Positions 1 through 7,629 of a stretch of 27,302 nucleotides of DNA are shown in pieces (within the stretch, counting starts at the first letter, position 1; each line of letters begins with the position of its first letter). The translations under genes were made by a program, and so were the position numbers. A model generated the notes under the pieces. That model did no database searches and was not told the origin of the DNA. It worked only from the letters and a program-made list of their open reading frames with translations. This DNA is from JAQBXX01 sp963925015 (GTDB lineage: Bacteria; Pseudomonadota; Gammaproteobacteria; SURF-13): assembly GCA_963925015.1 (NCBI GenBank), contig CAWUTX010000054.1, positions 1-27,302 of the forward strand, in the 5' to 3' direction.

Positions 1-267
1 AAGAGCAGGATTGCGATGTGGTCGCTGGATACCGATTACGATGAACGCTCGCTATTTCCGCGCCAGGTCTTTTTTCCAATGGCAGGCAAGGGTGAAGGCT
101 GGGATAAGTTGAAAAAGAACATCCGCGCCGAACTCAATGAAGAGCTGATCGGCCAATTTCACGGCACAGTGAGCCTGCCTTTTGAAGCGGGCGATAATCG
201 CAAGATCGCGGTAAAGATTGTGGATGACCGTGGCATTGAATCACTCAAAGTGATGCTGCTGCCTTGA
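1..267 (+). CDS. Site-specific DNA-methyltransferase (type III Mod-like), C-terminal end, partial
   Basis: The reading frame is open from base 1, so this is the last 88 codons of a gene that starts outside the window. The tail contains a WSLDTDYDERSLFPRQVFF segment followed by KLKKNIRAELNEE and ends in KVMLLP. From memory this resembles the C-terminus of adenine-specific methyltransferases paired with DEAD/DEAH-nuclease proteins. The catalytic DPPY and SAM-binding motifs would lie upstream and cannot be seen. The res-like helicase-nuclease gene starts 10 bases downstream on the same strand, as expected for a mod-res operon. The methyltransferase would modify adenines in the recognition site and protect the host from the partner nuclease. 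The assignment rests on the tail and on the partner gene. Confidence 0.6.
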   Translation, partial: KSRIAMWSLDTDYDERSLFPRQVFFPMAGKGEGWDKLKKNIRAELNEELIGQFHGTVSLPFEAGDNRKIAVKIVDDRGIESLKVMLLP

Positions 268-277
268 GGGGAATGCC

Positions 278-1537
278 ATGACCGCACCTAAATCCCTCAT
301 CATCAATTCGCCCTTCGAGCGCCCTACTCATTATTGGCGCAAGGCGGGGGATAAAAAACTGGAGATTGAAACGGGGCGTCGCCCGGCTGGGTACGAGATT
401 TTCGATACTCGGAACAACACCATTCGTGGTGTCGAGTTGGAACTGGTGAATCGTATTCGCATTCGCGTGGATGAATGGCGTGCTGCCGATTACCCCGGCA
501 TTACGTCTGTCACCCGCCGATTGTTGGAGCACTGGGTTGACGCAAGCGCGAGACAGCATCCGTTTTACTTCTGCCAGATTGAAGCTATTGAAACGCTGAT
601 TTGGAAAGTTGAAGCTTCACCAGATTTCAAACAGGGCATCGCTATTCCGGGCGACGGTGGCGCATGGGAGCGCTTGTGCAGCAAGATGGCGACGGGCAGC
701 GGCAAGACTGCCGTGATGGCGATGATCATCACTTGGCAGGTGTTGAATGCGCTGTCTTATCCCAAGCGGGTCAAGGACTTTTCCCGAGCTATTTTTATCG
801 TAGCACCCGGGCTGACGGTGAAAGAGCGTTTGCAGGTACTGCATCCCGGCCATCCGAATAATTACTACGATGAATTTTCGCTTTGCCCGAATGAAGCGCA
901 GCGGCAAAAACTAAATCAAGTGGAATTGTTGATTGAGAACTGGCACAGCCTGATGCCGCTCAAGGAAGTTGATCGGTCAGTGGTGAAGAAAGGCAGGGAG
1001 TCGGACGAAGCTTATGTGCGGCGGGTGCTGGGAAAACTTTCTGGTTATCGCGATCTGCTGATCATTAACGATGAAGCGCATCACGCCTATCGACAACGTG
1101 CTGAAATAAAAGTTAGCAAGAAAGAGGCAGATGAACTTGGCATAGACTTGGATGAGGCGACCCGCTGGATAGAAGGTCTGGATCGTATTCACAAGATGCG
1201 CCGAATTATTCGTTGCTTCGATTTGTCTGCAACCCCGTTTGCGCCAAGTGGCAAGACCAGCACGGAATCAGCTTTGTTCGAGTGGGTAGTGTCTGATTTT
1301 GGTTTGAATGACGCGATTGAAGCTGGGTTGGTAAAAACGCCGCGTGTAGTGATTCGCGATAGTGCTCTACCCAATGCGCAAACGTATCGTAGCAAGCTGT
1401 ACCATCTTTACCGCGAGCCGGAGGTGGGCGAAGACTTGAACCGGCGTGGTGCAGAGCCACACGAAGCGTTACCGCAAATTGTGCAAGAAGCCTACACTTT
1501 ACTGGGAGCAGACTGGCGCGAGGCAGCGATCAAATGA
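278..1537 (+). CDS. Type III-like restriction enzyme res, 5' part (helicase domain) of a gene broken by an in-frame TGA
   Basis: N-terminal 419 residues of a DEAD/DEAH-box restriction subunit that would use ATP to translocate on DNA and cleave unmodified DNA. Visible SF2 motifs are Walker A ATGSGKT at residues 138-144, the Walker B-like NDEAHH with DEAH at 265-268, and motif III SAT at 317-319. The ATG follows the methyltransferase stop by 10 bases, with a GAGGGGAA ribosome site between them. Translation ends at TGA (1535-1537). The same frame stays open immediately after it and continues as the second half of the same protein, so this is not a natural C-terminus. Restoring one sense codon (TGG, Trp, is a one-base change) would give a protein of about 949 residues, a plausible family length. 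The half protein has no nuclease and lacks helicase motif VI, so it is probably inactive alone. Confidence 0.8.
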   Translation: MTAPKSLIINSPFERPTHYWRKAGDKKLEIETGRRPAGYEIFDTRNNTIRGVELELVNRIRIRVDEWRAADYPGITSVTRRLLEHWVDASARQHPFYFCQIEAIETLIWKVEASPDFKQGIAIPGDGGAWERLCSKMATGSGKTAVMAMIITWQVLNALSYPKRVKDFSRAIFIVAPGLTVKERLQVLHPGHPNNYYDEFSLCPNEAQRQKLNQVELLIENWHSLMPLKEVDRSVVKKGRESDEAYVRRVLGKLSGYRDLLIINDEAHHAYRQRAEIKVSKKEADELGIDLDEATRWIEGLDRIHKMRRIIRCFDLSATPFAPSGKTSTESALFEWVVSDFGLNDAIEAGLVKTPRVVIRDSALPNAQTYRSKLYHLYREPEVGEDLNRRGAEPHEALPQIVQEAYTLLGADWREAAIK

Positions 1538-1567
1538 AAAGCTGACGGGCATACCTCGCCACCAGTA

Positions 1568-3127
1568 ATGCTGACGGTGTGTAACCGCACTGAGACTGCT
1601 GCGCGGATCGAACATTATTTTCGGCAGGGGAATGCCTATTGGCCGGAACTGAAAGCACCTGAGAAGACGTTGAGAGTTGATTCCAAGGTGCTCGATAAGG
1701 CGGAAATAGGCGAATCATCTGGCACTGACAAGGAATATGAGGCAGTGCTGCAAGGTATCGTAGATGCCGTCAATATTTCTGAAATGAAAAAAACCGAACT
1801 GCGGAGTTTGAAAAAAGAGGAATTGCTGCGTGCGATTGTTGATAACGTCGGCAAGCGTGGCACGGCTGGACAAGATTTGCAGAATGTCATTTCGGTGGCG
1901 ATGTTGTCCGAAGGATGGGATGCGAAGAATGTGACGCACATCATGGGGCTGCGTGCATTCACCAGTCAGCTTTTGTGCGAGCAGGTGATTGGTCGTGGCC
2001 TGCGCCGTGTTTCATACGACAAGGAAACGGTGGTCTCCCCGGATGGTGTGGAAAGAGAACTGTTCATTCCTGAATATGTGAATGTGTTTGGTGTGCCACT
2101 GTCTATCTTTGAGGATGTGGGGGATGGTGGCGATCCACCGCCACCGCCCAAGCACAGCAAGCAGATTGAGGTAGTGCAGGAACGTAGCGAGCTGGAAATT
2201 TGCTGGCCAAATGTGCTGCGCATTGATGTGGTCGTGCAACCTGAATTGAGTGTGGACTGGAGCAAGATGCCGTTGCTGAAAATCGATCCAGCGCAGATTC
2301 ATGTGAGCGCTGATTTGGCACCGGCATTGGGCGGCGCTGCCGATATGGCAAAGGCCGTATCCATTGATCTTGAAAAACTACCAGGTGAGTTTCGCTTGGT
2401 ACGCTTGCTGTTCATCGCCGCGCAGAGGGCTTTTGAGCAGCTCAATCACAACTTCACGGGCAGCAGGGAATACCTGCTCTACCAACTGGTGCGATTGGTG
2501 GAGCAATTCTTCGAGTCAGATCGCCTCGATATTCCGTCGTTGTTTCATCAGGAGCCGTTGCGCAAACGCATCTTGATTGCGCTTTCGATGGATGTCATCG
2601 TGCAGCACGTCTTGGCACAAGTGCATGAACAAAATGTGGAGAGAATCGAACCGGTTTTCGATCAAGAGTATCCCATTGGATCGACCGGGAAGATGCGAAC
2701 TTGGTATAGCACTAAACATTGCGAAGACACGACCAAATCACACATCAATTTTGCGGTTGCTGACAGCACTTGGGAGCTATACACCGTGCAAGCATTAGAA
2801 CAGCACGCGGAGGTGTTGGCCTATGCCAAGAATGATCATTTGGGATTCCATATTTACTACTTGTGGAAAGGCAGCCGTCGGCGGTTCATACCCGATTTCA
2901 TAACTCGCTTGGCGAACGGTAAGAACTTGATCCTCGAAATCAAGGGGCAGGATTCTGACCAGAACAAAGCCAAACGTTCAACGCTGGATGCATGGGTGCG
3001 TGCGGTAAACAGCAGGGGTGGATTCGGTGTATGGTGCTGGGATGTGGCGTTTGAGCCAGCCAAGGTTCATGACATCATTATTCATCATGCTTGTGGTGAA
3101 TTACTTGGTATAGAAACGATTGAGTAA
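1568..3127 (+). CDS. Type III-like restriction enzyme res, 3' part (helicase motif VI plus nuclease domain)
   Basis: Downstream half of the broken res gene, in the same frame as the first half. The sense codons between the TGA and this ATG read KADGHTSPPV, and the family-typical MLTVCNRTETAARI follows directly, so similarity runs across the stop. The second RecA-like domain carries motif VI (QVIGRGLRR). The C-terminus has a PD-(D/E)xK nuclease signature: PDF at about residue 442 and EIK at about 457-459. The ATG at 1568 has no convincing ribosome site, so independent translation is doubtful. A proline run (DPPPPP) marks a linker after the helicase core. Everything after the stop codon is intact, which points to a recent mutation or to regulated readthrough rather than long decay. 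Confidence 0.75.
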   Translation: MLTVCNRTETAARIEHYFRQGNAYWPELKAPEKTLRVDSKVLDKAEIGESSGTDKEYEAVLQGIVDAVNISEMKKTELRSLKKEELLRAIVDNVGKRGTAGQDLQNVISVAMLSEGWDAKNVTHIMGLRAFTSQLLCEQVIGRGLRRVSYDKETVVSPDGVERELFIPEYVNVFGVPLSIFEDVGDGGDPPPPPKHSKQIEVVQERSELEICWPNVLRIDVVVQPELSVDWSKMPLLKIDPAQIHVSADLAPALGGAADMAKAVSIDLEKLPGEFRLVRLLFIAAQRAFEQLNHNFTGSREYLLYQLVRLVEQFFESDRLDIPSLFHQEPLRKRILIALSMDVIVQHVLAQVHEQNVERIEPVFDQEYPIGSTGKMRTWYSTKHCEDTTKSHINFAVADSTWELYTVQALEQHAEVLAYAKNDHLGFHIYYLWKGSRRRFIPDFITRLANGKNLILEIKGQDSDQNKAKRSTLDAWVRAVNSRGGFGVWCWDVAFEPAKVHDIIIHHACGELLGIETIE

Positions 3128-3225
3128 ACATTGATTGCGTTCTAGCACTAGCCCGGAAAAAAAAAGACCACATCAGAGATGGTACAGGCCATGCACGCAC
3201 GGGGCCCAGTCTTGACATAACGCTT

Positions 3226-3351
3226 TCACCTCTCACCCTTGATCACCGTAGAGTAATGCACCCCGGCATGACAAGCAATCGCTGCCATGGTATAGCGATA
3301 GTCCAGATACGCTTTTCGGCGTAAAATTAAGGGGACGCTACCCTTTGATCG
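3226..3351 (-). pseudogene. Remnant of a REP-associated (Y1/IS200-like) transposase C-terminus
   Basis: On the minus strand about 40 codons stay open and end at TGA (3226-3228). The peptide contains RKAYLDYRYTMAAIACHAGV followed by HYSTVIKGER. The AGVHYSTV block is the DnaA-like helix-turn-helix seen, from memory, at the C-terminus of REP-associated tyrosine transposases. No catalytic HUH or tyrosine region is present, and the frame closes upstream at a TAA near 3352-3354, so this is only a 3' scrap. It lies in the 240-base gap between res and the toxin-antitoxin pair, which otherwise shows only an A-run near 3160 and no other gene. It suggests that past transposition helped assemble this island. 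Confidence 0.5.
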
Positions 3352-3367
3352 TTAGTTGTGACGACTG

Positions 3368-3784
3368 CTACGACACATCAACGATCTTGAGTCCGGCTTT
3401 TTTTGCTGCCGAAAGTTGCCGATGATCTGCCGAAACAAAGAGGTCAGGTTCGACGGCAAGTGCACAGGCCACATGCAGAGCATCCATTGCCCGAAGTGGG
3501 TACGACTCCAGCAGCGAAATAACTGAGGCCAGAACGTTCGGTATGATTTGGCAGATGTCGACATCGGCCAAATCTGCCATCGCATCATTTTTCAGCTTTC
3601 GGTAAGCCGCTTTTGTGAGTTTCTTTTCCCGTACGAGGCGGGACAGCGTGGAGATCAGTTCCGGCAGACAAATGACACTAACGATGAGGCTGTCTGCCTG
3701 CTGGCACAACTCCATAACCTTGCCTGATCTTTGCTCCGCAACATAACGCTTCGCAAAAGCCGAGGTGTCCAGAAACACCTTCAC
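3368..3784 (-). CDS. vapC: PIN-domain ribonuclease toxin (VapC-like)
   Basis: A 138-residue PIN-domain protein, the usual size for VapC toxins, which cleave RNA with a Mg-dependent acidic site and stop translation. The expected acidic residues are visible: D6 in FLDTSAFAKRY, E42 in LPELIS, D101 in RAMDALHVA and D120 in SADHRQ. Translation starts at GTG (3784), which overlaps the antitoxin stop as GTGA (3781-3784), so the two are translationally coupled. The gene is second in a two-gene leftward operon behind a Phd/YefM-family antitoxin. The reading frame is complete and all four acids are present, so the toxin should be active if expressed. Family membership is firm; the RNA target cannot be inferred. 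Confidence 0.85.
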   Translation of the reverse strand: MKVFLDTSAFAKRYVAEQRSGKVMELCQQADSLIVSVICLPELISTLSRLVREKKLTKAAYRKLKNDAMADLADVDICQIIPNVLASVISLLESYPLRAMDALHVACALAVEPDLFVSADHRQLSAAKKAGLKIVDVS

Positions 3785-4005
3785 GCCGAATCTTCCCGAT
3801 CACCAAGTATTTCCCGGCTCAGCGACAAGCCATTAACCATAAGAGGTGTAGTTTGTCTTTTCCATGACGGAACTCCGGAACGGATGGGCACAATTTCGGC
3901 GATGGGCTTGCCGTTGCGGAAGACACGAACAGTATCTCCACCTTCGACGGCATCAAAATAGTCCTTGGCGTGAGTGCGCAACTCGGTGAATGTAGCTTCC
4001 CGCAT
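3781..4005 (-). CDS. Phd/YefM-family antitoxin
   Basis: A 74-residue antitoxin beginning MREATFTELRTHAKDYFDAV and followed by GDTVRVFRNGKPIAEIVPI, the classic Phd/YefM N-terminal DNA-binding fold. The disordered C-terminus (about residues 45-74) would wrap the PIN toxin. The frame stays open upstream to 4104. The start at 4005 is chosen because a strong AGGAGG lies seven bases before this ATG and the upstream extension has no family similarity. It is the first gene of a leftward operon with the PIN toxin. Three TGTACA sites and a promoter lie directly upstream, as expected for autorepression by the antitoxin and its toxin complex. Confidence 0.85.
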   Translation of the reverse strand: MREATFTELRTHAKDYFDAVEGGDTVRVFRNGKPIAEIVPIRSGVPSWKRQTTPLMVNGLSLSREILGDREDSA

Positions 4006-4014
4006 AAAACCTCC

Positions 4015-4061
4015 TGTACAGATATGTACACCATTATGTACATTGCATGCGATCATGTCAA
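4015..4061 (-). promoter_or_regulatory. Promoter and triple TGTACA operator of the phd-vapC pair
   Basis: On the minus strand a perfect -35 TTGACA (4061-4056) is followed after 17 bases by a -10 CATAAT (4038-4033). The palindromic hexamer TGTACA occurs three times, at 4015-4020, 4025-4030 and 4037-4042, at spacings of 10 and 12 bases. The most upstream copy overlaps the -10 element. TGTACA is, from memory, the core of the E. coli yefM-yoeB operator, where two copies are 12 bases apart. Since the antitoxin here is a Phd/YefM protein, these are very probably its binding sites. Confidence 0.75.
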
Positions 4062-4195
4062 TAAGCACACTACACTTCCAAGACAGAAGTATGCCCAGCG
4101 CCAACCGATGCCCAGCAGATAGGTAAATGGTACCGCTTGCATAATGCTACACACCTGCGTTACATTGTAATCACTTCCAGCCACTTGTTCACCTG

Positions 4196-4393
4196 ATGCC
4201 GCCCAAAAAGACCAGCACCCTGAATCTGCGCATCGACCCTTTGCTGAAAGAAGCGGCCAGGGTGGCGGCGCAGCGCGAGCACCGGAGTATCGGCAATCTC
4301 ATTGAGGTGCTGATCCGCAAGCACTGCGAAGAGGTGGGTATCCCGGTTCCAGAACAACAATCCCTGTTTAAGGAGGGGAACATTGATGAATGA
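4196..4393 (+). CDS. Small ribbon-helix-helix DNA-binding protein
   Basis: A 65-residue protein with a ribbon-helix-helix pattern: a beta strand STLNLRIDPLLKEAARVAA followed by helices through HRSIGNLIEVLIRKHCEE. Such proteins bind DNA as dimers and act as antitoxins, plasmid partition regulators or repressors. Its stop (4391-4393) overlaps the ATG of the next gene (4386), so the two are translationally coupled. The ATG at 4196 has no strong ribosome site. The downstream partner resembles a ParC-type partition-associated protein, which hints that the pair came from a plasmid or integrative element. An antitoxin role is possible, but the partner does not look like a known toxin. Confidence 0.65.
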   Translation: MPPKKTSTLNLRIDPLLKEAARVAAQREHRSIGNLIEVLIRKHCEEVGIPVPEQQSLFKEGNIDE

Positions 4394-4640
4394 GAAAACC
4401 CTGCGGGCCTTGGTTGAGGCAGGCGCGATCAAGCGCATTCGCATTATTGCAGACGGTGCCCATATCCACGTGGAAGCGGACACCCCGACAGGCACTGTTA
4501 CCGCCTTCACGCTCAAGGGCGCCATCAAGACCTGGGGTTCGCTGGATGCGGCCGCCAAGTGGGTGCGCACACTGGGGATCGGCGTAGCGCAGCTTGATGT
4601 CGCTAAATGGCAGCCGGGACAGCGGGGATTGCGGATATGA
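4386..4640 (+). CDS. ParC-like partition-associated small protein
   Basis: An 84-residue protein with LRALVEAGAIKRIRIIADGA at the start and FTLKGAIKTWGSLDAAAKWV followed by RTLGIG in the middle. From memory this matches small proteins annotated as ParC family partition-associated, found with RHH regulators on plasmids and integrative elements; I could not check this by search. The ATG at 4386 is preferred over the TTG at 4383 because AAGGAGGGG lies just upstream, inside the end of the preceding gene. No ParA-type ATPase or centromere-like repeat array is seen nearby, so if this is a partition module it is incomplete. The biochemical role is unknown. Confidence 0.55.
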   Translation: MNEKTLRALVEAGAIKRIRIIADGAHIHVEADTPTGTVTAFTLKGAIKTWGSLDAAAKWVRTLGIGVAQLDVAKWQPGQRGLRI

Positions 4641-4641
4641 A

Positions 4642-4665
4642 CAACCTTCGTGGAGGCGAAGGTTG
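4642..4665 (+). terminator. Hairpin after the RHH/ParC-like pair, possible terminator
   Basis: A perfect 9-bp stem (CAACCTTCG at 4642-4650 and CGAAGGTTG at 4657-4665) closes a 6-base loop right after the stop codon. No T-run follows (CCCTTCACC), so it would be an imperfect intrinsic terminator or an mRNA-stabilising end. Confidence 0.45.
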
Positions 4666-4797
4666 CCCTTCACCAACACTGTAAAGTTACACTTACAAGT
4701 TGAATTCACGCATCTTGGTAAGGTGTATTTCTCGATTGTTTAGGGTGTCCCCGCTCCAAAAGGTGACAATAGGCACACATCATGATAAATTAGCCGC

Positions 4798-5091
4798 ATG
4801 AAACCATTTCGCTGGAACCACGATAAAAACGAGGCGCTGAAGGTTGAGCGTGATATTTCGTTCGAGGTAATAGCACTTGCTATTGAGGCCGATGGTTTGC
4901 TGGATGAATTGCGCCACCCGAACACGGAGAAATATCCAAACCAATCCGTGCTTGTCGTGGCATTTGATGGTTATGTTTACTTGGTGCCTTATGTTGAAGA
5001 GCCGGATCACTATTTTTTGAAGACAGTGATTCCCAGCAGAAAGGCTACCAGAGACTATTTGCTAAGGAGTAACCCTGATGAAAAAATTTGA
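4798..5091 (+). CDS. BrnT-like toxin of a type II toxin-antitoxin pair
   Basis: A 97-residue protein starting MKPFRWNHDKNEALKVERDI, with FEVIALAIEADG and a C-terminal VIPSRKATRDYLLRS. The FxWxxDKNxxLKxERxISFE opening and the PSRKATRDYL ending fit BrnT-like ribonuclease toxins; a second, less characterised toxin family of similar size cannot be excluded. It overlaps the antitoxin gene by 14 bases, so the toxin is encoded first, an order typical of BrnT pairs. Both genes sit ahead of an attC-like site, so the pair looks like an integron gene cassette. Upstream, GTGACA (4763-4768) and GATAAA (4784-4789) could be a weak promoter of the cassette. Confidence 0.65.
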   Translation: MKPFRWNHDKNEALKVERDISFEVIALAIEADGLLDELRHPNTEKYPNQSVLVVAFDGYVYLVPYVEEPDHYFLKTVIPSRKATRDYLLRSNPDEKI

Positions 5092-5401
5092 TGCATTTGA
5101 GAAAGATATTTTGGATGCCTATGAAAAGGGTGAACTCAAGTCCGCCTCTCCTTCAAAAGCAAGGTTAGCAAAATTCAAAGCTGCCGCTACAGCTACTTTT
5201 CTCAAGGAAAAGCGGATCAACATTCGCCTGTCTACGCCAGACTTGATGGATATTCAAGCCCGAGCTCTTGAAGAAGGTTTGCCATATCAGACGTTAATCG
5301 CCAGCGTACTGCACAAATTTGTGGCTGGGCGTCTTGTAGAGCCATCGTCCAGCCTAACCTCTCGTTCAAGCGGGACGCGCCAAAAGCGGCGCGCCTCTTA
5401 G
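5078..5401 (+). CDS. CopG-family antitoxin (partner of the BrnT-like toxin)
   Basis: A 107-residue antitoxin. Its C-terminal half has a clear RHH motif: KRINIRLSTPDLMDIQARAL, then EEGLPYQTLIASVLHKFV. This LEEGLPYQTLIxSVLHK pattern is typical of the CopG_antitoxin group found with BrnT-like or RelE-like toxins. The ATG at 5078 is preceded by AAGGAGTAACC and overlaps the toxin end. The last 19 or so residues (PSSSLTSRSSGTRQKRRAS) are low in complexity and are encoded inside the attC-like site, so they are probably a by-product of cassette capture rather than part of the fold. Autorepression of the pair by the RHH domain is likely but no operator was identified. Confidence 0.7.
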   Translation: MKKFDAFEKDILDAYEKGELKSASPSKARLAKFKAAATATFLKEKRINIRLSTPDLMDIQARALEEGLPYQTLIASVLHKFVAGRLVEPSSSLTSRSSGTRQKRRAS

Positions 5402-5415
5402 CTTTACGTTGAGGC
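5352..5415 (+). repeat. attC-like integron recombination site (59-base element)
   Basis: A 64-base imperfect palindrome at the 3' end of the toxin-antitoxin pair. It begins GCCTAAC (R'' box RYYYAAC, 5352-5358), followed by CTCGTTCAAGCGGGACGCGC (5361-5380), the usual L'' region of gammaproteobacterial attC sites. A central CGCGCC/GGCGCG stem and TTAGCTTTACG follow, and the site closes with GTTGAGGC (5408-5415), which is the expected GTTAGGC with one extra G. That insertion would weaken or abolish recombination. No integrase gene lies in this window. A GTTTAGGG at 4738-4745 could mark the other end of the cassette. Confidence 0.6.
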
Positions 5416-5433
5416 TGTAGAAAAACGCAGTGT

Positions 5434-6153
5434 TCAGGGAGCGGTTGACACGTCAGCAGGTTCGCTGAGCACACGCGCCAGCTCCTCCAGACAGTCCTCC
5501 GCCGTGCGCCCATCGCACGTCAGCGCGGAAAAGCCGATCAGCCGCGCACGGCTGCGCCGCACCACTGCACCGAGCACCCGCCCCGCGCCGCTGACACCCG
5601 TGATGCGCACCGGATAGATCGGGCAACCGCTCAGTGCCGCCAGCTTCACTACCCCACCTTTGAGGGCACGCGGCGGATCACTTTCAAGATGAATGCGTCC
5701 GTGCGGAAACAGCGCCACCACCTCGCCCGCCTGCAGTGCGCGCAAGGCGACGCGCAGGGCAAATTCCGGGCGCTGCTCACGCGCCACGGGTATGCAGCCG
5801 ATGGCGCGAAACAGCCAGTTAAGTCCGAAGCGGTCGTATTCTTCCTGCGCGATGATAAAACGTATCGGACGCTGCGCTGCGGCTATTATGAGCAAGGGAT
5901 CGAGACCGGAGACGTGATTCGAGGCCAGCAGGAGGCCGCCCTGCGGCGGCAGTGCGATGGGATCGTGGTTCAGCCGGTGATAGTGACGGCAGAACAAACG
6001 GTTCAGCCCGTCGAGACGGTTCAGCCAGACATGGCCCCAGTCGGTAGCGTTGGCCGCCTCACACACGGCGCACAGACGGCGCCCCAGCCACCAGAGACCG
6101 GCGAGCGCCATGACCAGCACCGCGCCATATTCGTATAACCCGGTGCTGGTCAT
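5434..6153 (-). CDS. 1-acyl-sn-glycerol-3-phosphate acyltransferase-like (PlsC family)
   Basis: A 239-residue membrane-associated acyltransferase that would transfer a fatty acyl chain to a lysophospholipid or similar acceptor. An N-terminal hydrophobic helix (YEYGAVLVMALAGLWWLG) is followed by the HX4D catalytic motif NHVSGLDP (H80, D85). A later PVRITGVSG block is typical of the family. Motif III, usually FPEGTRS, reads FPHGRIH here (F149-P150-H151-G152), so the usual glutamate is a histidine; this may mark a subfamily with a different acceptor. An in-frame TTG at 6207 would add 18 residues, but the ATG at 6153 was chosen because the extension looks unconserved. The gene follows radA by about 100 bases and converges with the integron-like cassette. 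Confidence 0.75.
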   Translation of the reverse strand: MTSTGLYEYGAVLVMALAGLWWLGRRLCAVCEAANATDWGHVWLNRLDGLNRLFCRHYHRLNHDPIALPPQGGLLLASNHVSGLDPLLIIAAAQRPIRFIIAQEEYDRFGLNWLFRAIGCIPVAREQRPEFALRVALRALQAGEVVALFPHGRIHLESDPPRALKGGVVKLAALSGCPIYPVRITGVSGAGRVLGAVVRRSRARLIGFSALTCDGRTAEDCLEELARVLSEPADVSTAP

Positions 6154-6259
6154 AGGCCGTTCGATTGCATGGTCATAAGTGCGTTGGGGGTGGAAATACG
6201 AACTCAATCTCGGCGACGAAAAGCAACTTAACCGCGAACTCTCCTCACTCGGCTAGCCC

Positions 6260-7618
<1,359 letters not shown>

Positions 7619-7629
7619 GAAGGGTGCCC

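Noticed and set aside
3860..4105. Longer antitoxin form starting at 4104 (107 residues)
   Set aside because: It would place the promoter and TGTACA sites inside the coding sequence; the ATG at 4005 has a strong AGGAGG.
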